Numbered from the stretch's first letter, positions 1 to 7,102 are shown. The stretch: 15,711 bases of DNA from Pseudomonadota bacterium (GCA_030608745.1 JAUWDQ010000028.1:1-15711), one strand, 5' to 3'. Numbers and translations: made by a program. Notes: a model not told the origin generated them from the letters alone.

Positions 1-44
1 CCAACTAATTGGGATAAGACCCAAAAGTGATTACGTACGTAGAG

Positions 45-76
45 AGGGCTGGATCAACAATGGCCCTGCCTTTTTT
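45..76 (+). terminator. Weak intrinsic-terminator-like hairpin
   Basis: AGGGC at 45-49 pairs with GCCCT at 63-67 across a 13-base loop. A run of six T follows at 71-76 after a three-base spacer. It would end a plus-strand transcript entering from the left of the window. The stem is only five base pairs and the spacer is not ideal, so this is a weak call. Confidence 0.3.
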
Positions 77-199
77 CAATATTTCAAGATAAAACCTTGC
101 GTGAGAAGGTGACCAAAAAGGTTTGATTTGCGTCAGAATTAACTAGAGGAACGGAACAAATTTGTTTGGGGAATATCACGTATATCGCAAACAATGGAA

Positions 200-214
200 G
201 AAAAAGTCTTTTTC
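200..214. other. A/T-rich palindrome downstream of the aminotransferase
   Basis: GAAAAAG (200-206) and CTTTTTC (208-214) form a perfect palindrome around one base, about 25 bases past the aminotransferase stop. It could help end transcription on the minus strand, but it has no GC-rich stem. No convincing gene was seen in the rest of 1-240. Confidence 0.25.
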
Positions 215-240
215 CTGTGACAAATATTGACCAAGGGATT

Positions 241-1560
241 CTAGATTCGTATCTCCCTCAGCACCTTCTCCAAAATAGAGAGCCCTTCATCAATCTCCTC
301 ATCAGTGATTACCAGGGGCATAAGGGTACGGATAACATTGCTGAAGGCCCCCGAACGCGTTATGACAAGCCCCCGCTCGTAACAGCTCTTGATTACTTGC
401 CTCGTTTCCTTTGTCGCCGGCTCTTTCGTCCTTCGGTCACGAACCAGCTCCAATCCGATCATGGCGCCCAACCACCGAATGTGCCCGATGATGGGAAATT
501 CTTCCTGGAACCCCTTCAATCTATCGACCGTCCTCCTTCCTATTTCCACTGCCCTGGAGGTAAGGGCATTATCCTGTATCATTGCAATCACTTCCATGGC
601 AGCTCGGCAGGCCAGCGGGTTTCCCGAGAATGTACCCCCTAAGCCACCCACGTGAGGGGCGTCCATGATTTCCCCCCTTCCCGTTACCGCGCTGAGGGGG
701 AGACCTCCCGCCAGGGACTTCCCCACAATTATGACGTCCGGGGCAAGCCCGAAGTGTTGGCAGGCAAACATCTTTCCCGTCCGCCCCATTCCCGTCTGAA
801 CCTCATCGGCGATGAAAACGATCCCCTCCTCCGAGCAGATCCCCTTCACCCTCTCCAGGTATCCCGTTGGGGGGACAACAATCCCACCTTCCCCGAGAAC
901 GGGCTCCACCACCAGGGCGGCTATCTCCTGTGAGGGGGCATGGACACGAAATACCTCCTTCACGTAATCCGCACACCGGAGGTCACAGGAGGGATACTCC
1001 ATCCCGAGGGGACACCGGTAACAGTAAGCATAGGGAATCCGGTAAACCCCTGGGACAAAGGGGCCAAATCCCAATTTATAGGGTTTCACCTTGCCCGTTA
1101 GGCTGAGGGCAAGCAGAGTTCGACCATGATATCCCCCTTCAAAAGCAATGACACCGGGCCTTTTGGTGAAATAGCGGGCGACTTTGACCCCGTTTTCAAT
1201 CGCCTCGGCGCCGGTGTTGGCCAGAAGGGTTTTTTTCGGAAAATCCCCCGGAACGATGTGGCTCAGCTTCTCGGCCAGGGCAATATATGGCTCGTACATC
1301 ATCAGGTGGAAGCAGGTATGAATGTATTTTCCCGCCTGATCCCTTAGGGCTTCGACCAGCGCGTCGGGGCAATGACCCACATTCAGGACCCCCACACCGC
1401 CGGCAAAATCGATGTACTGCCTTCCGGTTATGTCCTTCACCCGAGCACCTTTGGCTTCGGATATGATGAGGGGAGTCATGTTGAATATTCCCCGTGGGAT
1501 GAATTCCCGTCTATCCCGGGCCAACTTCTCCGTGTCATCCAATGAAGGTGAATTCATCAT
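241..1560 (-). CDS. Class-III PLP-dependent aminotransferase (4-aminobutyrate aminotransferase-like)
   Basis: This 439-residue protein has the full length of fold-type I class-III aminotransferases such as GabT, ArgD and AGXT2-like enzymes. They move an amino group from an omega-amino acid to a 2-oxo acid in the cytoplasm. Visible motifs are LANTGAEAIENGVKVAR (cofactor phosphate region), GGYHGRT, IADEVQTGMGRTGK with the PLP-ring Asp near residue 252, VGKSLAGG with the Schiff-base Lys near residue 281, and GTFSGNPLACRAA. A Cys-rich stretch, YCYRCPLGMEYPSCDLRC, is a feature I associate with a GabT-like subgroup of archaea and anaerobes. The substrate (GABA, beta-alanine, ornithine or another) cannot be read from the sequence. 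GGGAGG sits just upstream; the second of two adjacent ATGs (at 1557) has the better spacing. It is monocistronic and points away from the toxin-antitoxin island. Confidence 0.93.
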   Translation of the reverse strand: MMNSPSLDDTEKLARDRREFIPRGIFNMTPLIISEAKGARVKDITGRQYIDFAGGVGVLNVGHCPDALVEALRDQAGKYIHTCFHLMMYEPYIALAEKLSHIVPGDFPKKTLLANTGAEAIENGVKVARYFTKRPGVIAFEGGYHGRTLLALSLTGKVKPYKLGFGPFVPGVYRIPYAYCYRCPLGMEYPSCDLRCADYVKEVFRVHAPSQEIAALVVEPVLGEGGIVVPPTGYLERVKGICSEEGIVFIADEVQTGMGRTGKMFACQHFGLAPDVIIVGKSLAGGLPLSAVTGRGEIMDAPHVGGLGGTFSGNPLACRAAMEVIAMIQDNALTSRAVEIGRRTVDRLKGFQEEFPIIGHIRWLGAMIGLELVRDRRTKEPATKETRQVIKSCYERGLVITRSGAFSNVIRTLMPLVITDEEIDEGLSILEKVLREIRI

Positions 1561-1588
1561 TATTCCTCCCTCGTATGGGAACTACCTC

Positions 1589-1617
1589 TCTATATCAATT
1601 TAAAAGCCCAATTGCAA
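1589..1617 (-). promoter_or_regulatory. Sigma-70-like promoter of the aminotransferase gene
   Basis: On the minus strand TTGCAA (1612-1617) and TATAGA (1589-1594) are separated by exactly 17 bases, each matching four of six consensus positions. The predicted transcript start near 1582 leaves a leader of roughly 20 bases that contains the GGGAGG ribosome binding site. Confidence 0.45.
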
Positions 1618-1665
1618 CCTTGTATTTGGCATAAAAAGCCATTGCGAAATGAAGCAAACTCATAG

Positions 1666-1896
1666 TATAGCTCCATCGGCTCTTTCAATTTTGATCGGCG
1701 AGGCGCCAATTTGAGCACGGAAACAGAGCGATTGGTGTACAGCCCCGAATTTGCGCAGAAGGTCGCTACTTTCGTGGAAGCTGACATGCAGCCCGAAAAT
1801 CTGAACTCGCTGTTGCTCATCCCAGGGGAAAGGGATATAATAACCGAGCAGGAAGACCACGGGATAGGAGGGGAACCATGGGTAATCCTCCCCTGA
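1666..1896 (+). pseudogene. Decayed 3' end of a phospholipase D / cardiolipin synthase-like gene
   Basis: This open stretch of about 76 codons has no good start. It is preceded in frame by a stop at 1663. Its translation contains SIGSFNFDRRGANLSTE and then VYSPEFAQKVATFVEADMQP. That matches the segment right after the second HKD motif in PLD-superfamily phosphatidyltransferases of the ClsC/YmdC type (GSxNxDxRSxxxNTE, then a 'SPELAQ' helix and a PEN motif). The conserved Ser after RR is Gly here. A CATTGCGAAATG string just upstream could be the shifted remains of the HxK part of the motif, implying a frameshift near 1640-1665, but that is uncertain. The expected EP-containing tail appears as GGEP before the frame stops. 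Most of the gene (usually around 450-500 codons) is missing, so it should be inactive. The mntA start lies inside its end. Confidence 0.65.
1813..1841 (+). promoter_or_regulatory. Sigma-70-like promoter for mntA-hepT
   Basis: TTGCTC at 1813-1818 and a perfect TATAAT at 1836-1841 are separated by 17 bases. The start point would fall near 1848, about 30 bases before the mntA ATG. The promoter lies within the phospholipase D remnant, so it probably arose in, or was retained from, formerly coding DNA. Confidence 0.5.
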
Positions 1897-2312
1897 GACC
1901 AGAAATACTCAGGAATTCAAAGATCGTTAAATCGCTAGAAATCTTTCTTAATAAAAAGCGAGGAATCCTCCTCACTTTCCTATTCGGCTCCTTTGCTAGC
2001 AAACGCATTCGTCCATTGAGCGACGTGGACATAGGGATCCTCTTTCGGGCTGTCCCTGATATTTATGCGATCAATGATCTAACAGAGGAACTATCATCGC
2101 TACTCCAAAGAGAGGTTGACCTTGTTGTATTGAATCACGCTTCTCCGGTTCTGAAAATGCAAGTACTCAAAAACGGCATATTGATTTATGCAAGTGATAG
2201 GAGACATTTCCACCAATTTTTTGTAGACACAGTAAATCAATATGATGATTTAAAGCGGATAAGAAAAAATTGTGAAAGCAGCATTTTGAAAGGAAGAATT
2301 TATGCCAGATAG
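1878..2312 (+). CDS. mntA: MntA-type minimal nucleotidyltransferase antitoxin
   Basis: The 144-residue protein is a small Pol-beta-fold nucleotidyltransferase (MNT domain). The hallmark GSX10DXD motif is intact: Gly37-Ser38 and Asp49-Val50-Asp51. A third acidic residue, Asp81, sits in REVDLVVL. In the studied HepT/MntA systems such proteins use ATP to add AMP units to a Tyr of the HEPN partner and so silence it; that role is transferred from the family and is not shown here. The ATG is preceded by GGAGGGG at good spacing. The gene overlaps the start of hepT by 11 bases, as expected for a translationally coupled pair. The C-terminal 30 residues are basic and variable. Confidence 0.88.
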   Translation: MGNPPLRPEILRNSKIVKSLEIFLNKKRGILLTFLFGSFASKRIRPLSDVDIGILFRAVPDIYAINDLTEELSSLLQREVDLVVLNHASPVLKMQVLKNGILIYASDRRHFHQFFVDTVNQYDDLKRIRKNCESSILKGRIYAR

Positions 2313-2745
2313 AGACGTTGTCCTAGCAAAAGCCACAGCGATACAAAAATGTCTGGGAAGAATAAAGGATGTGACAGGTCTCCATCCTGATCGGCTTGAT
2401 GATTTGGATGTCCAGGATATCTTTGTATTAAACCTCCAGCGAGCCATACAATCTACAATAGACCTTGCAACGCACGTTGTCGCCTCTGAAGGCTTGGGCA
2501 TTCCGGATACGATCCGGGGTAATTTCGTATTCCTGGAAAATGCGAAGATTATTACCAAAACCCTATCAAAAAAGATGCAATCAATGGTAGGGTTCAGAAA
2601 CATCGCCATTCACAACTATCAGGCCCTCGATGCAGAAATACTGAAAGCCATTCTTATCAAACACCTTAAAGACCTCGAGCAATTTTATACGACTATCCTG
2701 ACTCATTTCGATATTGCCAAGAAGAAAAGAAGCCGCAGGTCCTAA
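2302..2745 (+). CDS. hepT: HepT-type HEPN RNase toxin (DUF86)
   Basis: This 147-residue, mostly helical protein matches HepT/DUF86 toxins in length and layout. The HEPN active-site motif RX4HXY is present as RNIAIHNY: Arg99, His104 and Tyr106. Tyr106 is the residue that family members have AMPylated by MntA. Studied members cut RNA or tRNA when released from MntA. The C-terminus ends in a strongly basic tail (KKKRSRRS). The start overlaps the mntA stop by 11 bases, and AGGAAG precedes it. With its partner it forms a complete type VII-like toxin-antitoxin module inserted among gene remnants, suggesting mobility or defence use. Confidence 0.88.
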   Translation: MPDRDVVLAKATAIQKCLGRIKDVTGLHPDRLDDLDVQDIFVLNLQRAIQSTIDLATHVVASEGLGIPDTIRGNFVFLENAKIITKTLSKKMQSMVGFRNIAIHNYQALDAEILKAILIKHLKDLEQFYTTILTHFDIAKKKRSRRS

Positions 2746-2757
2746 TTTCATTTCCTG

Positions 2758-3093
2758 TTAAACGAGAAAAAGCATTTCCAGTCCTGCCTGATGTTCATCC
2801 ATTGCCTTGAATTCCTGTCGCTCCACCCGCATCACCGGAGGAACGACATATTTCCGATTCAGACATCTGCCCTCTGATTCTTAAACGCGTAGCAGCAGGA
2901 AAAACTTGTCCGGCGGCGCTTCGGGGCATTGTTCTTCTCCATTTTTCCCATTGATGATCAGATCTAGGGGAACCGTCAATCTATCCGCCCATCTGGCGAA
3001 CACTGGTTCGTTTGTTGAGGGGCCCCTTTGATATCTTGATACATAACGTTGTTAAATCGTTGATTTTTCAACCTCATTGGCACAAGAGAATTC
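2758..3093 (-). pseudogene. Decayed XRE-family helix-turn-helix regulator
   Basis: One minus-strand frame carries recognisable XRE-domain sequence interrupted by stops at 3052-3054 and 2881-2883. Reading from 3093 down, it gives SCANEVEKSTI, a stop, then YVSRYQRGPSTNEP and FARWADRLTVPLDLIING. This is the typical second half of an XRE domain: recognition helix ending in SRYxRG, then a helix like 'LARIADALGVPLDLL'. After the second stop the same frame continues about 40 codons (VVPPVMRVERQEF) to a stop at 2758. No start or ribosome binding site was seen, and the first helices are missing. It was perhaps once a regulator for the adjacent toxin-antitoxin pair or another lost cassette. It fills most of the 448-base gap between hepT and the DUF456 gene; nothing else was recognised there. 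Confidence 0.5.
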
Positions 3094-3193
3094 TTAGTCA
3101 ACAATTTAACTACGTCCCCCACTAATGGGTTTACCGCGGTTTGGAAAAGCGGAAAGAGGTGGTTTTTTCCGCAATCCTTGCTAAAATAGGAAG

Positions 3194-3685
3194 ATGATGA
3201 TTGGACAATATATCCTGTGGACCGTTGTGATAGCCCTTTTCCTCATCGGATTGACGGGGACTATTTTGCCTACTTTGCCCGGGAACCTCCTCATCTTTGG
3301 TGGGGCCCTAATCTATGGCATATTTACCGAATTTGAGGAGGTAACCCTTTGGGTGCTTGCTGCCCTGGGGGTAATCTCCATTGGAGCTCAAGTACTTGAC
3401 TATCTGGCAGAAGCCTATGGGGCAAGACGATTTGGGGCAACGAAATACGGGATTTGGGGTGCCATCATAGGGGGGGTCGTCGGCCTCATAATCCTCAATA
3501 TCGGTGGCCTCGTATTGGGTATATTCTTGGGGGCAATTATCCCGGAAATCATCTTGGCCGGCCGAAGCGTGAAAGGGGCATTGAAGATTGGCTGGGGGAG
3601 CCTGTTGGGGTTCTTCGGTGGAACCCTGATGAAATTCATCCTGGGAATGGTTTCGATCGGGATATTCTTTGCGGCCCTTATTTAA
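3194..3685 (+). CDS. DUF456 family small integral membrane protein
   Basis: The 163-residue protein is almost entirely hydrophobic, with roughly four to five membrane spans and many Gly residues. It has the DUF456 pattern: an early TILPTLPGNLLIFGGALIYG segment, a conserved DYLAEAYGARRFGATKYG loop after the second span, a Gly-rich GAIIGGVVGLI span, an acidic GAIIPEI site, and a final Gly-rich hairpin with a Lys. The family's function is unknown. AGGAAG abuts the first of two ATGs, so translation may begin at the second (3197). It converges on the metV operon and stands alone, with no sign of a functional partner. Confidence 0.85.
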   Translation: MMIGQYILWTVVIALFLIGLTGTILPTLPGNLLIFGGALIYGIFTEFEEVTLWVLAALGVISIGAQVLDYLAEAYGARRFGATKYGIWGAIIGGVVGLIILNIGGLVLGIFLGAIIPEIILAGRSVKGALKIGWGSLLGFFGGTLMKFILGMVSIGIFFAALI

Positions 3686-3693
3686 TATTCTCT

Positions 3694-3725
3694 CTGGATG
3701 CGAAATAGACTAATCTACTCTCCAG
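3694..3725. other. Imperfect hairpin between convergent genes
   Basis: CTGGA (3694-3698) pairs with TCCAG (3721-3725), and inside it TAGA (3706-3709) pairs with TCTA (3714-3717). It lies between the converging DUF456 and metV stops and could help end transcription, but no T tract follows on either strand. Confidence 0.22.
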
Positions 3726-3749
3726 CGGGTGGCCCGTCGCTCTTTTCAA

Positions 3750-4430
3750 CTATCGTTCTTTCGCGTACCTCTTCTTATAGGCCTCTTGGATCAGGCTCCT
3801 CTGTGTCTGATTCTCCCATTCCCTCGCGATTTTCACCGGGAGAATATTCTCTAAACGGTCTTGTTGTTTCAGGCGTTCATAGATCTCATACCATGCACAG
3901 GGGACGTCGCTATTCACCTCACATTTCCCATCCACCGTTGTCCCTCCGCATGGACCGTTGAAGAGCCCCTTAGCACACCTCGTCACCGGGCAAATACCAC
4001 CGGTCTCTCCCAAGACGCACTCTCCGCAGGTCCGACAGTTTTCCTCATACCATCCGATTTCACGGTCCACCCCGACAAAGACCGTATTCAGTGCGGGAAA
4101 TACCGGCTTTCCCGGATATCGCTCGGCAACAAACTGGACCCCCGCCCCGCAGGCCATGGACAGCACGGCATCATAATCGTCAATCATCGGATCCAATTCT
4201 GAGAAGAAATCGGCGTTACATTGCCGCTCAATGGTAAAGGCATCAATCTCAATGGAAAGGTTCTCCGCTTTACATGCCTTTCTCAGCTCAGCATTCAAAA
4301 TGTCCACTTCCTTCTGCCCTCCCACCAGACAGATAGAGGTACATCCTCCGCAACCCACGTTCAAAACCCGTTTGTAGCCCTTGATCATTTCCACTATCTC
4401 TTCAATAGGCTTTCTCTCACCGACAATCAT
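3750..4430 (-). CDS. metV: MetV-type methylenetetrahydrofolate reductase subunit (MTHFR C-terminal Cys-rich domain)
   Basis: This 226-residue cytoplasmic protein resembles MetV, the partner of MetF in acetogens and other Wood-Ljungdahl organisms. Its N-terminal part has a Rossmann-like region with CGGCTSIC near residues 27-34. The C-terminal part holds the family's Cys-rich signature: CRTCGECVLGETGGICPVTRC, then GPCGG, then GKCEV and CAWYEIYERLK. These cysteines probably bind iron-sulfur clusters or zinc. MetV in acetogens is needed for MetF activity and is thought to pass electrons to its flavin. GGAGG stands seven bases before the ATG. It is the last gene of the five-gene minus-strand group that starts with metF at 7102, with a 107-base gap to the cytochrome gene. 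It has no NADH-binding partner here, which fits electron supply from the neighbouring redox proteins (inference). Confidence 0.85.
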   Translation of the reverse strand: MIVGERKPIEEIVEMIKGYKRVLNVGCGGCTSICLVGGQKEVDILNAELRKACKAENLSIEIDAFTIERQCNADFFSELDPMIDDYDAVLSMACGAGVQFVAERYPGKPVFPALNTVFVGVDREIGWYEENCRTCGECVLGETGGICPVTRCAKGLFNGPCGGTTVDGKCEVNSDVPCAWYEIYERLKQQDRLENILPVKIAREWENQTQRSLIQEAYKKRYAKER

Positions 4431-4537
4431 CCCAATTCCTCCAATGGCGCCTGCATGCCCTTAACTCTCGACCCTACGACCGGGCTGCGCGGCCTTGTTT
4501 GGGTCCACTCCGTAGCGTCTCTCACCATCGAACTCAC

Positions 4538-4933
4538 TCACTTCGGTGGAGTTCTCATATGACATTCCCCACAGAGCCGCGGACCCCGTTTCTCTCTCCT
4601 ATGGCATCCAATGCACTGGCGATGAAAAGCTCGCCGCAAATTCACGCGAGACTGTGTTGTATGGCAAGCACGGCACTGAATATTGGGGGTTCCCTCCTCC
4701 AGTTCGCTCTCATCCAAGATGTTCTTACCGTTCTCATACCGGTGGTGACAATCGGTACAGGCCAGGTCTCCAGCCATATGAACCTCATGGGGAAAATGCA
4801 CTGGTGGTCGTTGCTTCTTCTTATAGGCTTCCACGTTTTCGAGCGTAATCTTCTCCGGCTGTGCACTGAGGATAGAGATCATCATCGCCGCGATAACACC
4901 TCCCAGAACCACTGTGATGCATTTCCCCTTCAT
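4538..4933 (-). CDS. Periplasmic tetraheme cytochrome c3 (class III)
   Basis: The protein has four CXXCH heme-attachment motifs: CTDCH, CRACH, CIGCH and CGECH. They are arranged as in class III cytochromes, with an upstream HFPHEVH stretch that can supply distal His ligands and CHH at the first heme. From the ATG at 4933 it is 131 residues, with an N-terminal signal peptide (MKGK, then a hydrophobic run ending ISILSA) and a mature part of about 105 residues, the usual size of cytochrome c3. An upstream GTG at 4966 would add 11 residues before the signal peptide and is less likely. GGAAGGGG lies upstream of the chosen ATG. Such cytochromes carry electrons in the periplasm between hydrogenases or formate dehydrogenases and membrane complexes. 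Its place beside a cytochrome b and ferredoxin recalls TmcA or DsrJ roles. Confidence 0.88.
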   Translation of the reverse strand: MKGKCITVVLGGVIAAMMISILSAQPEKITLENVEAYKKKQRPPVHFPHEVHMAGDLACTDCHHRYENGKNILDESELEEGTPNIQCRACHTTQSRVNLRRAFHRQCIGCHRREKRGPRLCGECHMRTPPK

Positions 4934-4999
4934 GTGCTCATTCCCCTTCCAAACAGGGATTCTCACTGCACCCTAAGGCCTCACTACGTAGTCCCCCTC

Positions 5000-5404
5000 T
5001 TACAACCAGCTTTCTTTCTGATCTGATTCATCGAAATTCGGGTACACGCCCTGCGATCGGCAAATGGTTCGACCGAGGGCGATCATGCTGGGAATGTCGA
5101 CACCGATGGGGCAATAACAACGTCGGCAGAGCACGCAATCCCGCCAGACCATTGTCTTTATCCTCTCCAGAAAATCACGGTCGACTTTTCCCTTCTTCTT
5201 ATATAACTTCCCCAGGGAATTTATTGCCTTGTATGAAGGCATGTACCGTGGGTCTTTATCGTGGCCCATATAGAGAAAACAACTTTCCGCGCAGATGCTG
5301 CAATGAACGCAGTGGGATAAGAGACGCTTCATTTTTCCCTTGTTTCGTTCCAGGAATGTTTTAATCCTCTCCCTATCGATGGGTTTTTCCCCGTGCTCAG
5401 CCAT
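5000..5404 (-). CDS. Two-cluster 4Fe-4S protein, HdrC/DsrK N-terminus-like
   Basis: This 134-residue cytoplasmic iron-sulfur protein resembles HdrC and the ferredoxin part of DsrK, TmcB and HdrD. The first cluster motif is canonical, CVHCSICAESC (CX2CX2CX3C). The second is CVLCRRCYCPIG, where the fourth Cys comes only two residues after the third instead of four. There is no CCG domain, so it lacks the disulfide reductase-type catalytic cluster and likely serves only as an electron wire. The ATG at 5404 was chosen because GGAG stands six bases upstream; a TTG at 5479 would overlap the cytochrome b gene and has no support. It follows the cytochrome b gene by 31 bases and precedes cytochrome c3 by 66, indicating one transcript. 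Confidence 0.82.
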   Translation of the reverse strand: MAEHGEKPIDRERIKTFLERNKGKMKRLLSHCVHCSICAESCFLYMGHDKDPRYMPSYKAINSLGKLYKKKGKVDRDFLERIKTMVWRDCVLCRRCYCPIGVDIPSMIALGRTICRSQGVYPNFDESDQKESWL

Positions 5405-5435
5405 CGGCTTCTCCGTTACGATGTATACTTCAGCA

Positions 5436-6095
5436 CTACCAGCTTCGTGTGCCCTGCCCGAAGCTGTACTCACTCCCAATCAGGAAGCGGTAGAGGAAGA
5501 AAAAGAGCATATGTCCAAGTTTGGTAAAGGGGGCCACGATCAGCATCACTTCTCCGGCCAGGATATGAGCGAATAGGATAGCCTTGTAGTGAAACCACTG
5601 GTGGTACGCCATATAACCCGACAGAAAAGGCGCAACGGTGATGAAAAGAATGAGGTAGTCAAAAGCCGTCGTTATAGCCCTCACCCGGCGAACGAATATG
5701 CGGCGCAGAAGGAAAAGCGCACCACATACCAGGAGAACCACGGTCAGGATATCCGTCGTAGATTCGGAAAAACTCCAGATGCTTATGCCCCAGGATTCAT
5801 CCAAGAGGATATTATGGGCCAAAAGGAAAATGGGCGTTACAAAGAGGCAGCAATGGAAAATGAGTGTGAGGATTGTCATCATCGGGTGGGTACCGATGAT
5901 GGTGGTCAGGAGGGACTCGAACCATTGTCTCATGGACTCGATTGACCATCGTCCCTTGGTTTTCCCATGTACGGAAAGGAATAGCCGTTCCTTTTTTCTC
6001 GTCAGGGTGAAGAATTGAAGGAGCTGGAAAACGAGGCCTCCGAAAAATACTATGAAGGCAACCCACAGCAGTGGTCCCCGGATAAAATCAAACAT
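5436..6095 (-). CDS. Membrane cytochrome b, NarI/DsrM/TmcC-like
   Basis: The 219-residue protein has about five hydrophobic spans: LLWVAFIVFFGGLVFQLL near the start, ILTLIFHCCLFVTPIFLLAH, DILTVVLLVCGALFLL, YLILFITVAPFLSGYMAY, and a last one around HILAGEVMLIVAPFTKLGHM. His residues in the spans (FHCC, LLAH, FAHILAG, TKLGHM) can ligate b hemes, as in the nitrate reductase gamma subunit family; the PFTKLGHM ending is a strong family mark. Such subunits exchange electrons with quinones or link periplasmic cytochromes to cytoplasmic iron-sulfur partners. The ATG at 6095 has GAGGAGGG in front, so an in-frame start at 6128 was not used. It sits between metF and the ferredoxin gene in the operon. 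Confidence 0.82.
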   Translation of the reverse strand: MFDFIRGPLLWVAFIVFFGGLVFQLLQFFTLTRKKERLFLSVHGKTKGRWSIESMRQWFESLLTTIIGTHPMMTILTLIFHCCLFVTPIFLLAHNILLDESWGISIWSFSESTTDILTVVLLVCGALFLLRRIFVRRVRAITTAFDYLILFITVAPFLSGYMAYHQWFHYKAILFAHILAGEVMLIVAPFTKLGHMLFFFLYRFLIGSEYSFGQGTRSW

Positions 6096-6178
6096 TGATC
6101 CCTCCTCGGTTCCCCTCCTTTGTCCCAACGGGCCGAAGGCATTGTTTTCGCGGAGTCAGCACGGCAGCCCCCTCCTTT

Positions 6179-7102
6179 TTACACCTGAGGCCTGGGCAAT
6201 AACTTAGCGCGCTCGGCAATCTCGGGCACCCTGCGTTCCCATTCGATGGCCATAAGATGTACGCCTGCCACACCCTTCATCTCCTTGAATTCCTTAATCT
6301 GCTCACACGCCATTCTGATACCCTCGTCTCCCTGCTTCTTCCTCTCCACTCCCTGAAGGCGGTCTATGTACTCATCAGGTACATCCAAGCCCGGAACACT
6401 GGTCTTCATGTACTTCGCCATACCAACGCTCTTCAGGGGTGTGACACCGGCCAGGACATAAGTCCTCTCGGTAAGACCCATGTCATTGGCCTGCCGAATC
6501 CAATCACGGAATTTATCCATGTTATAAATGCACTGGGTTTGTATGAAATCCGCTCCGGCTTCTATCTTCTTCGCTAAACGGTATACACGCCACTCGAAGG
6601 GCTCCGCAAAGGGGTTGGCAGCAGCACCGATAAATATTTCCGGCGACCCGTCAATTTCGATACCGTTGAGAAACGTGCCTTCATCGCGCATCCTCTTTAC
6701 CATGCTGATGAGCTGTATGGAGTCGATGTCGAAAACACCCTTCGTCTTCGGGTGGTCCCCGAATTGCTGATGGTCTCCGGAGAGGCAGAGCATATTCCTA
6801 ATGCCATGGGCACAAATGCCGAGGATATCGCTCTGCATTGCCAAACGATTCCGGTCCCGGCAAACCATCTGGAAATTGGGTTCCAGACCCTCTTGGAGTA
6901 CGATCAGCGAGGCGGCCCAACTGGACATTCGTACCACGGCGGTCTGATTGTCCGTTATATTCACCGCATCGACAACTCCCTTTAAATGCCGAGCTTTCTC
7001 CCTGACGGCCTCGACATTGGCTCCACGGGGTGGTCCCAGCTCCCCGGTAAAGGCGAACTTCCCGGCTCTCAACACCTTTTCGAGAGTACTCCCTGATTTC
7101 AT
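6179..7102 (-). CDS. metF: Methylenetetrahydrofolate reductase, MetF type (operon with redox module)
   Basis: The 307-residue protein is a flavin-dependent TIM-barrel MetF. It interconverts 5,10-methylene-THF and 5-methyl-THF in the methyl branch of the Wood-Ljungdahl pathway or in methionine supply. Visible marks are the catalytic Glu in FTGELGPPRG, the VNITDNQTAVVRMSS strand, CRDRNRLA, the LCLSGDHQQFGDHP loop, GADFIQTQ, and the SVGMAKYM region. The ATG at 7102 is preceded by AAAGGGA at good spacing and fits the family start; farther upstream GTG and ATG codons (7144, 7120) are less convincing. It is the first gene of a minus-strand group followed by cytochrome b, ferredoxin, cytochrome c3 and metV. 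No NAD(P)H-binding subunit is present, suggesting a different electron partner. Confidence 0.92.
   Translation of the reverse strand: MKSGSTLEKVLRAGKFAFTGELGPPRGANVEAVREKARHLKGVVDAVNITDNQTAVVRMSSWAASLIVLQEGLEPNFQMVCRDRNRLAMQSDILGICAHGIRNMLCLSGDHQQFGDHPKTKGVFDIDSIQLISMVKRMRDEGTFLNGIEIDGSPEIFIGAAANPFAEPFEWRVYRLAKKIEAGADFIQTQCIYNMDKFRDWIRQANDMGLTERTYVLAGVTPLKSVGMAKYMKTSVPGLDVPDEYIDRLQGVERKKQGDEGIRMACEQIKEFKEMKGVAGVHLMAIEWERRVPEIAERAKLLPRPQV

Noticed and set aside
1590..1860. Two small minus-strand open frames upstream of the aminotransferase
   Set aside because: They are antisense to the phospholipase D remnant, and the aminotransferase has its own promoter and ribosome binding site there.
4499..5026. 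Plus-strand open frame of 175 codons with hydrophobic stretches
   Set aside because: It is antisense to the cytochrome c3 gene, whose four CXXCH motifs are unambiguous.
5405..5479. Upstream TTG start giving the ferredoxin 25 more residues
   Set aside because: It overlaps the cytochrome b gene, lacks a ribosome binding site, and the ATG at 5404 has GGAG at ideal spacing.
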